Positions 55,833 to 64,000 of a stretch of DNA of 64,000 nt are shown here, in pieces; position 1 is the stretch's first letter; every line of letters starts with the position of its first letter. Source of the stretch: Brumimicrobium aurantiacum. Its GTDB lineage: Bacteria; Bacteroidota; Bacteroidia; Flavobacteriales_D; Crocinitomicaceae. Below the pieces are notes generated by a model that saw only the letters and a list, made by a program, of their open reading frames with translations, made no database searches and had not been told where the DNA came from. The stretch covers positions 484,101 to 548,100 of the forward strand of contig NZ_QURB01000002.1 in NCBI RefSeq assembly GCF_003402975.1, read 5' to 3'. The position numbers and the translations under genes were made by a program.

Positions 55833-56211
55833 AGTAATTTTTCATTGAGAAAACCTTATAAATATCATAACCGTCTTATAGTTAATCCGTATTATTAACT
55901 TCGTTGAGCTCGCAAGCTCGGTTCATGAGATTATTTTTGATTTTAGATGAGATTCGTGATTTGATGATAATAGCATTCTATATCAGTAAATTACAATTGA
56001 AATATAAAATCAAAAGAATCCAAGAATTAAATAATTGATACCCAACCCGATAATTATCGGATTTGGGGTAGTCATTTACACTTCAAAATCAGTGTAGATA
56101 ACTGACAAACAGTATTTTTTATATTTAAGTAAAGTAATGTGTTGAATAATCCGGGTTAAACATACTAACTGAAAAGGACAGGAAAAATAATTCACTATTT
56201 AAAAAAAATTT
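55833..56211. other. Intergenic region with two palindromic hairpins
   Basis: About 379 bases between two T9SS cargo genes. It contains a short palindrome GAGCT/AGCTC at 55906-55919 and a longer hairpin at 56041-56069 (CCGATAATTATCGG core flanked by CCCAA and TTGGGG). No T-tract follows the second, so it is not a standard terminator. No coding frame was seen. Confidence 0.55.
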
Positions 56212-57570
56212 ATGAAACATTTAAAAACTATTTTAATTTTCTTTGCCACATTCATCGCTAGTGAAAGCTTTAGTCAATTCGCACCGAGAAACATTGTAGA
56301 TGCTAATATAGGAGGAGTTTCGGAGATAATTACACCTGACCTCAACAATGATAATTTGCCAGATATTGTTGTTTCTCAAAAGTATAATCCTTTCAACAAG
56401 GTGAGCTATTATATAAATCAAGGAGCAGGTATATTTGGAAATCAACAGGTGATTGACTCAAACATTTATTACCCTACTGATTTGGCTTCTGCTGATTTTG
56501 ATGGCAATGGATGGAAGGATATTGTCTCATTCACAACTGAGGCAAGCGGAGATCTATTTATTTATCTAAATAATACAGCTACGATTTCTTCAAGAATAAT
56601 TATAGATTCAAATCTTAATTATAATGTCAAAGTAAAATCTGAAGATATTGACATCGATGGTGATCAAGACATCATTTTGATAACAGATTTGGAGTTAATC
56701 GTTTATTATAACGATGGAACCGGAAGTTTTACAAAAAACATAATTCCAAGTGGAATTTTAACCGAATACTATGAACTCTCAATTGCTGATATTGATAATG
56801 ATGGATTCAAAGATATTGTCATAGGAGGTATAAAAACGATAATCTACAAAAACATGAATGGCGTGATTAGCTATGATTCTTTACGTACAGCCAATATTCC
56901 CGACAACAACACCTTGGTATTTTTAACGCATTTAAACGATTTTGATGGAGATGGCGACCTCGATCTTTTAACAGATAAGTCCGCAGCAAATAACATTCGT
57001 TGGTATTCCAATGACGGTAATGGTAATTTTTCATCTCCTTTAACAATTGATTCTAACGCTATGCAATGTAATTCAATTACCTCTGCAGATTTTGACAATG
57101 ATGGAGATTTTGATCTTTATACTACTATGCCACAATTAGGTACTGTTGTTTGGTATAAGAATGACGGTGCTGGAAACTTTGGTTCATCAATACTTATACA
57201 CCAAGGAGTTGTCGTGTCTACAGTAGAAGTTGCCACTGACGATTTAAATAATGATGGATTACCTGATATAATTTGGTCTAACGAATTATCGATTCATTTA
57301 AACAACTCCAGTAATTTAAGTACTAAAGACTTCACTTCTAAGAAAAAGGTGAAAGTTTATCCTAATCCCACTTCCAAAACGTTAAATATCATAAGTTCAG
57401 AAGATGAAAGTTCCTTAACTCTAATGAATAATATAGGTCAAGTAGTAATGTCTGACTACTCTTTATCAACTGGCCACAACGTCCTAAGTCTAGACTTAAA
57501 ACCAGGTATCTATTTTTTAATTATCGCAAAAGATGGACTTTTAGAACGTCAGAAAATTTTAATAGAATAA
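56212..57570 (+). CDS. FG-GAP/VCBS repeat protein with T9SS sorting domain
   Basis: A 452-residue secreted protein with a signal peptide (about 1-21, ending SFSQ) and seven calcium-binding FG-GAP/VCBS repeats, each with a D.N.D/G.D core: PDLNNDNLPDIVV, ADFDGNGWKDIV, DIDIDGDQDII, ADIDNDGFKDIV, DFDGDGDLDLL, ADFDNDGDFDLY and DDLNNDGLPDII. They should form a seven-bladed beta-propeller. The C-terminal T9SS sorting domain begins near VKVYPNPTSKTLNI at residue 380. Probably a surface adhesin or binding protein; the ligand is unknown. Confidence 0.92.
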   Translation: MKHLKTILIFFATFIASESFSQFAPRNIVDANIGGVSEIITPDLNNDNLPDIVVSQKYNPFNKVSYYINQGAGIFGNQQVIDSNIYYPTDLASADFDGNGWKDIVSFTTEASGDLFIYLNNTATISSRIIIDSNLNYNVKVKSEDIDIDGDQDIILITDLELIVYYNDGTGSFTKNIIPSGILTEYYELSIADIDNDGFKDIVIGGIKTIIYKNMNGVISYDSLRTANIPDNNTLVFLTHLNDFDGDGDLDLLTDKSAANNIRWYSNDGNGNFSSPLTIDSNAMQCNSITSADFDNDGDFDLYTTMPQLGTVVWYKNDGAGNFGSSILIHQGVVVSTVEVATDDLNNDGLPDIIWSNELSIHLNNSSNLSTKDFTSKKKVKVYPNPTSKTLNIISSEDESSLTLMNNIGQVVMSDYSLSTGHNVLSLDLKPGIYFLIIAKDGLLERQKILIE

Positions 57571-57857
57571 TTTGCATATCTTTATGTGTCAATTCTTACA
57601 TTGCATTGCTATAGGATGCTTCAAAAGAATTAGTATCAGCATTTTAAATCTAGCAACAAATATGATTTTTTAATGAAAATCAGCATTAAAAACAAGCCCT
57701 TTCAACTCAGTATTAAAAGTCCAATGAGCCCAAAAGATAATCCCAATATTATTAATTGAAGTTTTACAATTGGCAAAAAAGTGGATTTTTTAATTTGCAG
57801 AAAGTTTAAGAAATAACTTTTTAGGATAAATTAAGAAAGCATCATTTAACAGCCCAA

Positions 57858-58158
57858 TTACATCGGATTAAAACTAACGATAACATTTGTACCATTGCTA
57901 GAATCGATTTGAATAGAGCCTTCAAGTTGTTCCACAAGGTCATTCACAATTTCAAGTCCGATTCCCTTCGTGTTTTTTTTTAGGATCAAAACCAGCTCCG
58001 TTATCTGAAAAACTAATAATGAATTCTTCCGTTTCATTTTCCATTTCAATCTTCAGTTGTGGTGTTGAATTTGATGGGCCAAAAGCATATTTATAAGTAT
58101 TGGTCAATACTTCATTTGCTATCAAACCATAAGGATGCAATTGTTTTTTATTAATGCA
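57858..58158 (-). pseudogene. Frameshifted C-terminal fragment of a histidine kinase
   Basis: On the minus strand, codons after a TAG stop at 58159-58161 read QLHPYGLIANEVLTNTYKYAF, then SFSDNGAGFDPKKK. After a nine-base homopolymer (57973-57981) the frame changes and continues GIGLEIVNDLVEQLEGS to the stop at 57858. These are the N, G1 and G2 regions of a HATPase domain of the HisKA_2/HWE-like type. The dimerisation and sensor parts are missing, so this is a remnant. It lies 45 bases downstream of the BCCT transporter gene. Confidence 0.75.
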
Positions 58159-58203
58159 CTATAGCTTCTAATTATGAAAGCACTACACATTTTAACTCAA
58201 CGA

Positions 58204-60219
58204 CTATTTCATTCTTTTATTTACATTACGACTCGTAAATAATTGATTTTTCTCATCTGAAACAATCCCTAAAAAACGCTCATAATGTTTGAGTACATCT
58301 GAAATCAACTCATTCTCTGTAAACAACTGAACATCGTACCCTTCACGCTCATCACCAAAATAAGACTTGGGAAAGAACACACGGTTGTTTTCTACAACAT
58401 TTGAATTTTGTTCATTCATCAAACTATCAGACACTAATTTAGACTCGTTTCTTACTCCATATATAAAGTTATTGAGTAAATCATACTCCACTTCTATTTC
58501 CATTTTATTGGGGTCTTTAAAAGAATTAAGTTTGGCATTTACACCATTCTCTAAGAACTCTTTGTGCAAGCTTTCAAATGCTGGTTTTACTGTCTTTTCA
58601 ATATATTCATTTGTTGTTTTTTTATCGCTAAATGAAATAATTTGTTCAAGTCTTGACTTCCACGATTGACCTGACCATGGAACTGTAGAAACAGAATAGT
58701 CTCGTTCGTAATAATTTTGATCAATGATTAAGGCTTTCACAAAACTTATCATGAATAAAAGCATTATTACCGCAAATGGCAAGGCTGTTATTAATGTCAT
58801 GGATTGTAAGGCTTCGAGTCCACCAGCACGCAATAACATGAGCGCAAGAGATGCAAGCAAAACTCCCCAACTTACAATTTGCCACTTCGGTGATGTAGGT
58901 GCGTTCCTTGATGCAATTCCATTCATTACAAATATTCCTGAATCCGCTGAAGTCACAAAGAAAATAATGATAATAGCCAATGTCAAAAAACTAGTGATTT
59001 CAGATAATGGCAAATATTCTAAAAAGCTAAACATCAATGCATCAGGATTATCTGCGAGTAAACTCAATGCACCATCTGCTATATTCTGATCAAACCATAC
59101 TGCACTATTCCCGAAAACTGACATCCAGATGAAATTAAACAAGGTAGGAATAATCAAAACTGCGGATACAAACTCTCTAATCGTTCGTCCTTTAGAAATT
59201 CTAGCGATAAAAATCCCAACATAAGGAGACCATGAAATCCACCATGCCCAATATAGAATTGTCCAATCAAAGAACCAGGGTTGCTTTGCTTCTTCATTGG
59301 CATAGGTCGAAAATGTTAAGTCGAAAAAACGAGAGACATAGCTACCTAAGCCTTCCGTAAAAGTTCCAATTAAATAAACAGTGGGACCTAAAAAAAGTAC
59401 AAATAATAAAAGTACTACTACACTCACAATATTGATCCTGCTCAAGACCTTTACTCCTTTATCAACTCCACTAACTGCAGAGAATACTGAAATGGATACC
59501 AAAACAATAACGATTAAAGCTTGATAAGCGAAGCTCGTATCTGGAACAATATTAAACTTTTCTAATCCAGAATTTAATTGTAATACTCCAAACCCAAGCG
59601 TTGTAGTAATTCCGAAGAAAGTACTACACAAGGCGAATATATCAATTATATTTCCCCACTTTCCTTTAATTCTGTCTTTTAAAATCGGGTAAAAACAACT
59701 ACGTAAGGACAGCGGTAATCGGTAACGATAAGCAAAGTAAGAAAGAGAAAGCCCGACAACTCCGTAAATAGCCCAAGCATGCACTCCCCAATGGAAAAAA
59801 GTAAATAACTGAGCATCATTTGCCCTTTGAAGCGTTGAGTTTTCAGAAAATGCAGTGTGGGTATAATGCTGCATGGGTTCAGCCACGCTAAAATACATCA
59901 ATCCAATTCCCATCCCTGCTGCAAAAAGCATTGAAATCCAGGAGAAAAAAGAATATTCGGGTCTACTATTATTCTTTCCCAACCGAATGTTTCCGTACTT
60001 CGTAAAAAGTAAAAAAATTAAAAACAGTACAAATGCTGTTACTGACCATACAAATACGAAGTAGAGGTTGGTGAAAATGTAATTCTTTACAAAGTCGAGA
60101 ATTGAATTGGTAGCATCTGGAAAAATGGCAGATAAAATACAAACTCCAATAATAAATATCATACTGGGAATAAAAATCCCCTTACTTAATGTAGAACTCA
60201 ATTTCTTTTTATTGCTCAT
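58204..60219 (-). CDS. BCCT family betaine/choline-type transporter (BetT-length)
   Basis: A 671-residue secondary transporter with twelve predicted helices in residues about 15-510 and a cytoplasmic C-terminal extension of some 160 residues, as in E. coli BetT (677). The family signature YWAWWISWSPYVGIFIARIS is near residue 320. The glycine-rich segment of helix 3 reads GMGIGLMYFSVAEP (about 98-111). In BetP a glycine at the fifth position goes with sodium coupling, and BetT has aspartate there and uses protons. It probably imports a quaternary ammonium solute. A -7-like box lies at 60241-60248 (minus strand TACATTTG). Confidence 0.93.
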   Translation of the reverse strand: MSNKKKLSSTLSKGIFIPSMIFIIGVCILSAIFPDATNSILDFVKNYIFTNLYFVFVWSVTAFVLFLIFLLFTKYGNIRLGKNNSRPEYSFFSWISMLFAAGMGIGLMYFSVAEPMQHYTHTAFSENSTLQRANDAQLFTFFHWGVHAWAIYGVVGLSLSYFAYRYRLPLSLRSCFYPILKDRIKGKWGNIIDIFALCSTFFGITTTLGFGVLQLNSGLEKFNIVPDTSFAYQALIVIVLVSISVFSAVSGVDKGVKVLSRINIVSVVVLLLFVLFLGPTVYLIGTFTEGLGSYVSRFFDLTFSTYANEEAKQPWFFDWTILYWAWWISWSPYVGIFIARISKGRTIREFVSAVLIIPTLFNFIWMSVFGNSAVWFDQNIADGALSLLADNPDALMFSFLEYLPLSEITSFLTLAIIIIFFVTSADSGIFVMNGIASRNAPTSPKWQIVSWGVLLASLALMLLRAGGLEALQSMTLITALPFAVIMLLFMISFVKALIIDQNYYERDYSVSTVPWSGQSWKSRLEQIISFSDKKTTNEYIEKTVKPAFESLHKEFLENGVNAKLNSFKDPNKMEIEVEYDLLNNFIYGVRNESKLVSDSLMNEQNSNVVENNRVFFPKSYFGDEREGYDVQLFTENELISDVLKHYERFLGIVSDEKNQLFTSRNVNKRMK

Positions 60220-60503
60220 GTTTATTGTATTTTATATGTACAAATGTATGATCGATCGATTTGCTTATTTCTATTTAACCGTTGTTCAATGCTCAAAGGT
60301 AACAAGATAAATTTTCTGAATTGAAAAGCCTACAAAACAGATATTATAAATTATAACACTTTAATCCTTTATGTAAATCTAAAATACAATCCGTTTTTAT
60401 AATTTGTTTCAACTCAATTAACAACATTAAAAAATCCCCTTTTATGGTGATTGACTTCAAATACTTATACCAATAAATTTGAAAAATAATTAAAACTACA
60501 ATT

Positions 60504-60677
60504 ATGAAATTATTTGCTTATTTAACAGGATCAATATTTCCAAGTTTAACGCTATTAGGTGTACTATTTAAGTATATGCAATGGCCTGGTGCATAAATTG
60601 GATTTATTTTAGGTATTATAGGAATTGCTGTACTTTTCATTCCTAGTTTTGCAATTTACAAGTACAACAAAAAGTAA
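60504..60677 (+). pseudogene. Small two-helix membrane protein gene interrupted by a stop codon
   Basis: From the ATG at 60504 the frame reads 30 codons (MKLFAYLTGSIFPSL..LFKYMQWPGA), meets TAA at 60594-60596, then continues in the same frame for 26 codons (IGFILGIIGIAVLFIPSF..YKYNKK) to TAA at 60675-60677. Both halves are hydrophobic helices. The FK(Y/I)MHWPGA-type motif is also seen at the start of GldL and in small Bacteroidota membrane proteins. A single nonsense change is the simplest explanation. The first half might still be made as a 30-residue peptide. Confidence 0.6.
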
Positions 60678-60728
60678 AGTGGAATCAGAAGCAATTCTTT
60701 ATTTAATATTTGTCTTCACCTATATTTA

Positions 60729-60760
60729 TTGAATAATTCTTTGCAATTTTCTTAATTTTG
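60729..60760 (+). promoter_or_regulatory. Promoter of the M17 aminopeptidase gene
   Basis: The -7 element TAATTTTG is at 60753-60760 and a TTG at 60729-60731, 21 bases upstream. The leader to the ATG at 60786 is about 20 bases. Confidence 0.55.
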
Positions 60761-60785
60761 GAAATCATAAATAATTTTCAAAATA

Positions 60786-62174
60786 ATGATCAAACAAGGA
60801 AAAGAATATACCAAAGACAAACACATTGTTTTTGTATTTAATAAAGATTTCGAATTAATTGAAGGTCTTCCATCAATCGCAGAAGAACAAGCAAAAACAT
60901 TCATGAAATCTGAAGATAAAACAGATTTTTTAAAACTTGGTAATCAATTTATTTTCTTTGTTAAAACACAAGATAATTTAGAAAAAATGCGCGTTGCGGG
61001 TCATGGTATTCGTAAACAATTGGCTAAATCAGCTAAGGAAATATTCATTTCTGGAGAAGGAGAACCAGCATTAGCTTTAGCGGAAGGATTGGCGCTTTCG
61101 AATTATCAGTTTTTGAAATATTTCAAAGATGCCGATAAAAAACGTTATCAGTTAAGTGAAATCAACTTGTTGAATGACTTTGAAGAAAAAGAAATTAGTC
61201 GATTAAATAACACTACGAAAGCCGTTTTTTGGGCAAGGGATATGGTAAACGAGCCACTCTCCTATTTAACAGCACCTCAATTGGCCAAAGAGATTCAGTC
61301 TTTTGACCATGTTGAGAATTTATCGGTAACTGTTTTCGATAAAAAGAAAATTGAAGAATTAAAAATGGGTGGATTGTTGGCAGTAAACTTAGGTTCTGTT
61401 GATGAACCTACATTTACCATAGCCGAATATAAACCTAAAAATCCAAAGAATAAAAAACCAATTGTTTTAGTTGGAAAAGGCGTGGTTTATGACACAGGAG
61501 GATTAAGTCTGAAACCAACTGCAGGTTCCATGGACATAATGAAAAGTGATATGGGTGGAGCGGCTTGTATTGCAGGAACAATTTACGCTGCGGCAATGAA
61601 CCAATTGGATTTACACATCATTGCATTGATTCCAGCAACAGATAATCGTCCGGGTAAAAATGCTTATGCTCCCGGTGATGTCATTAAAATGTATGATGGA
61701 ACAACCGTTGAAGTTTTAAATACTGATGCTGAAGGACGAATGATTTTAGCAGATGCATTGGCTTATTCCAACGAATTGAATCCAGAATTAGTTATCGACG
61801 CTGCGACTTTAACTGGAGCTGCTGTTGCTGCAGTGGGACAAAAAGGTGCTTGTGTAATGGGAAATGCCAATCAAGAAACGATATCACAATTGATTTCATC
61901 AGGGAGTACAGTTCACGAAAGATTAGTTCAGTTTCCATTCTGGGATGATTATGCAGAAGATTTAAAATCGAATATCGCAGACATGAAAAACCTCGGTGGG
62001 AAATTCGCTGGTATGGTTACCGCCGGAAAATTCTTAGAACATTTCGTTGATGCTCCTTATATTCATTTAGACATTGCAGGGCCTGCATTTTTGAGTTCAG
62101 AAGATAATTACAAAGGAAAAGGTGGAACTGGAACTGGAGTTCGATTATTAAATAACTTTTTAGAGAAGTATTAA
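60786..62174 (+). CDS. Leucyl aminopeptidase family M17
   Basis: A 462-residue cytosolic zinc/manganese aminopeptidase, normally hexameric. The C-terminal catalytic domain shows GKGVVYDTGGLSLKP near residue 232, the SDMGGAA segment, and the family signature NTDAEGRMILAD near residue 315. The arginine of that signature and the metal-binding Asp and Glu residues are intact. It cleaves N-terminal amino acids in peptide turnover. A Bacteroidota promoter lies directly upstream. Single gene. Confidence 0.95.
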   Translation: MIKQGKEYTKDKHIVFVFNKDFELIEGLPSIAEEQAKTFMKSEDKTDFLKLGNQFIFFVKTQDNLEKMRVAGHGIRKQLAKSAKEIFISGEGEPALALAEGLALSNYQFLKYFKDADKKRYQLSEINLLNDFEEKEISRLNNTTKAVFWARDMVNEPLSYLTAPQLAKEIQSFDHVENLSVTVFDKKKIEELKMGGLLAVNLGSVDEPTFTIAEYKPKNPKNKKPIVLVGKGVVYDTGGLSLKPTAGSMDIMKSDMGGAACIAGTIYAAAMNQLDLHIIALIPATDNRPGKNAYAPGDVIKMYDGTTVEVLNTDAEGRMILADALAYSNELNPELVIDAATLTGAAVAAVGQKGACVMGNANQETISQLISSGSTVHERLVQFPFWDDYAEDLKSNIADMKNLGGKFAGMVTAGKFLEHFVDAPYIHLDIAGPAFLSSEDNYKGKGGTGTGVRLLNNFLEKY

Positions 62175-62632
62175 ACAGTCAGAAACTGATTAATGCATTA
62201 TAGATAGTATTATCGAGGTAGAATTGAATTCGATTTATCTTATCATGTAACGCGGATGACGCAGATGCTAAAGCAACACGGATAAAGGCCGATTTATTAT
62301 AGTATCTATCTATGATAAATGAAATAACTTAAGGAGTAAGTAACTTTGATAGTATTGAAATACTCAGTTATTGGTGATATCTATATTTAAAATATTCTAA
62401 AATAAAATCCGCGATGATCTGCGTTCGAAGATCCGTGTCATTCGCGTTCCATTATGGCGTCTGAACAAGAAGTAATAAACATATATATGAGACTTGTTTC
62501 AGTATTAACATTTGGAAGGCTAAAACTCTTTGCGTTTTTATGTTTCAATAGCATCAGATTTACTTAAATTTGCTAGACAGTCATAACTGACAAAATTTGT
62601 GTTATATTAAACCGAATTAGATTCAAAAAAGC
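62175..62632. other. Intergenic region with inverted-repeat element and holA promoter
   Basis: About 458 bases with no gene. It contains an imperfect inverted repeat (62250-62450) and a -7-like box TAAATTTG at 62565-62572 that probably serves holA. Confidence 0.6.
62250..62450. repeat. Imperfect inverted-repeat element of the GCGGATGACGCAGAT type
   Basis: The left arm (62250-62296) begins ACGCGGATGACGCAGAT and contains CACGGAT and CCGATTT. The right arm (62403-62450), read on the opposite strand, gives AACGCGAATGACACGGAT, ACGCAGAT and CGCGGATTT. The arms are thus degenerate inverted copies around a centre of about 105 bases without a gene. Similar GC-richer repeats in Bacteroidota genomes flank small insertions, often carrying a four-helix-bundle or GxxExxY-type gene. 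Here the centre is empty. A MITE-like origin is an inference. Confidence 0.6.
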
Positions 62633-63625
62633 GTGAAAGAAATAATTAAACAATTTAAGGATAAAACCCCTGAGCCATTATATTTATTACATGGTGATGA
62701 ATCTTTTTACATTGACGAGATTGTTGATGCAGCTCAAAAATACATATTAGATGAAAGCGAAAAAGACTTTAATTTAACCGTTTTATATGGAAAAGATGTA
62801 GATATGCGTCAGCTTCAAGAGCAAGTAAAACAATATCCAATGATGGCAGAACGTCAATTGGTTATCCTTAAAGAAGCGCAAGATGTGAAAAGTTGGTCTG
62901 AGATGGAGAAATACTTAGACAATCCTGTTCCTTCAACGGTATTAATTATAGCACACAAGCATAAAAAAGCTGATTCTAGAAAAAAGTTTTTTAAATCGAT
63001 CAAGAAGAATGGTGTAATTTTCGAAAGTAAAAAGCTCTATGAAAATCAGGTTGATGGTTGGATCATCAATTATTTAAAAGAGAAAGGATATGCCATCAAT
63101 CAAAAAGCCACAATGCTCTTGGTTGAATTTCTAGGTACGAACTTAGGGAAAATCGCCAAAGAACTGGAAAAATTGATGATTGTACTTGAAAAAGGCACAC
63201 AAATTAGCGAAGTTCACATTGAAGAAAACATCGGAATTTCGAAAGACTACAACGCTTTTGAATTGACAAATGCGATGGCTTCACGTGATATTTTAAAAGC
63301 CAATAAAATCATCAATTATTTTGAACAAAATCCTAAAGCTGCTCATATTACACAATTAGTACCCCTACTTTTTGGTTTTCACGAACGATTGATGAAAGCA
63401 CATTTCTCTAATGCACAAGATATTAATGGACTAATGTCAGCGTTAAAAATGAGCTATCCAGCAGCCAAAGAGGTTTTGCAAGCAAAGAAAATTTATAATC
63501 CAAAGAAAATTGCAAGGAACATTGCGACATTGCAAGAATATGATTTGAAAAGTAAAGGTATCGATCGTGGTCCGGGAACAGATGCCGATTTGTTGAGAGA
63601 ATTAATATATTTATTGATGCACTAA
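62633..63625 (+). CDS. holA: DNA polymerase III subunit delta
   Basis: The clamp-loader subunit that opens the beta sliding clamp. A 330-residue protein with the family N terminus PEPLYLLHGDESFYIDEIVD (about 13-32), the AAA-like middle with QLVILKEAQDVK near residue 76, and the helical C-terminal domain with SAAKEVLQAK-like end region (YPAAKEVLQAKKIY). It starts at GTG 62633, which is the only start compatible with family N termini. Its stop overlaps the rsmE start by one base (TAATG). Confidence 0.93.
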   Translation: MKEIIKQFKDKTPEPLYLLHGDESFYIDEIVDAAQKYILDESEKDFNLTVLYGKDVDMRQLQEQVKQYPMMAERQLVILKEAQDVKSWSEMEKYLDNPVPSTVLIIAHKHKKADSRKKFFKSIKKNGVIFESKKLYENQVDGWIINYLKEKGYAINQKATMLLVEFLGTNLGKIAKELEKLMIVLEKGTQISEVHIEENIGISKDYNAFELTNAMASRDILKANKIINYFEQNPKAAHITQLVPLLFGFHERLMKAHFSNAQDINGLMSALKMSYPAAKEVLQAKKIYNPKKIARNIATLQEYDLKSKGIDRGPGTDADLLRELIYLLMH

Positions 63626-64000
63626 TGAGAAGGTTTTTTGTTGATATCACAGATTTAAATCAGGACAAGGTCACTTTACCTCCTGATGAATCAAAACATG
63701 CCGCAAAAGTTCTACGCATGAAATGTGGCGATCAAATGGAGATTGTAAATGGAAAAGGTGTGCTTTTTACAGGTGAAATAATTGATGATGCTCCGAAATC
63801 AGTGATCGTTCAAAAACTTGATTATATTCAGGAATCGCCAGATGAACACCATATTCATATTGCCATAGCACCTACAAAAAACAATGACCGCTATGAATGG
63901 TTTTTGGAAAAAGCTACCGAACTTGGTATTCATGAAATAACGCCAATTTTATGTAAGAACGCAGAACGTAAACGAATAAAACCAGAACGTTTTCAGAAGA
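63625..64000 (+). CDS. rsmE: 16S rRNA (uracil(1498)-N3)-methyltransferase, 5' part
   Basis: The first 125 codons of an RsmE family gene that runs off the window. The N-terminal PUA-like domain (MRRFFVDITDL, HAAKVLRMKCGDQMEIVNGKG) and the start of the SPOUT domain (EKATELGIHEITPILCKNAERK) are present. It methylates N3 of U1498 in the decoding site of 16S rRNA. The ATG overlaps the holA stop by one base, so the two are coupled. The C-terminal S-adenosylmethionine knot lies beyond the window. Confidence 0.93.
   Translation, partial: MRRFFVDITDLNQDKVTLPPDESKHAAKVLRMKCGDQMEIVNGKGVLFTGEIIDDAPKSVIVQKLDYIQESPDEHHIHIAIAPTKNNDRYEWFLEKATELGIHEITPILCKNAERKRIKPERFQK

Overview
The window is an AT-rich bacterial chromosome segment from a member of the Bacteroidota, most likely Flavobacteriales. 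Several features support this. Three proteins carry C-terminal type IX secretion (T9SS) sorting domains, one gene encodes a probable gliding lipoprotein GldH, and SecD and SecF are fused into one protein. There is also an OstA-like export protein, an S46 dipeptidyl-peptidase, an NADH-type FabI, and promoters of the TAnnTTTG type. Placement below the order is inference. No rRNA, tRNA, CRISPR array, phage or transposase was seen.

Layout. 0-9.6 kb: housekeeping genes purA, an OstA-like gene, a flippase, dciA-like/recF, a TPR protein with ribH, a phosphohexomutase and a cysteine desulfurase. 9.6-12.2 kb: an MBOAT plus AlgJ-like polysaccharide O-acetylation pair. 12.2-22.3 kb: an Asp-box (sialidase-fold) protein, an M61 peptidase, a coiled-coil lipoprotein, a GT39-type transferase, SUI1, a membrane-anchored patatin, an arginase-family enzyme and a thioesterase. 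22.6-30.8 kb: dnaA, a DUF6515-like exported protein, an ABC exporter, fabI, a DUF2452 protein, a WYL regulator and an HtpX-like/LemA pair. 31-46 kb: a DUF2341/LamG T9SS cargo, secDF, a DPP7-type peptidase, a CoA-pyrophosphatase-like Nudix protein, a GldH-like lipoprotein, a YdcF-family protein, MscS, an AlbA_2 protein, an aroE/DUF368/rhodanese operon and an M42 peptidase. 46-58 kb: accessory region with a seven-PAS hybrid histidine kinase, decayed genes, a VOC protein and two T9SS cargo proteins. 58-64 kb: a BCCT transporter, a nonsense-interrupted small membrane gene, an M17 aminopeptidase, an inverted-repeat element, holA and the start of rsmE.

Many genes serve the envelope and secretion: OstA-like, flippase, O-acetylation pair, GT39, SecDF, GldH-like, T9SS cargo and peptidases. 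The rest is core replication, repair and cofactor metabolism.

I did not find a convincing new defence or biosynthetic system. The most distinctive signals are four broken genes between 50.9 and 60.7 kb, a terminator-like hairpin inside the signal-peptide codons of the OstA-like gene, and an imperfect inverted-repeat element before holA. The decayed genes are an ATP-grasp gene with three in-frame stops, a membrane-protein gene with two frameshifts, a histidine-kinase tail with a homopolymer frameshift, and a small membrane gene with one stop.
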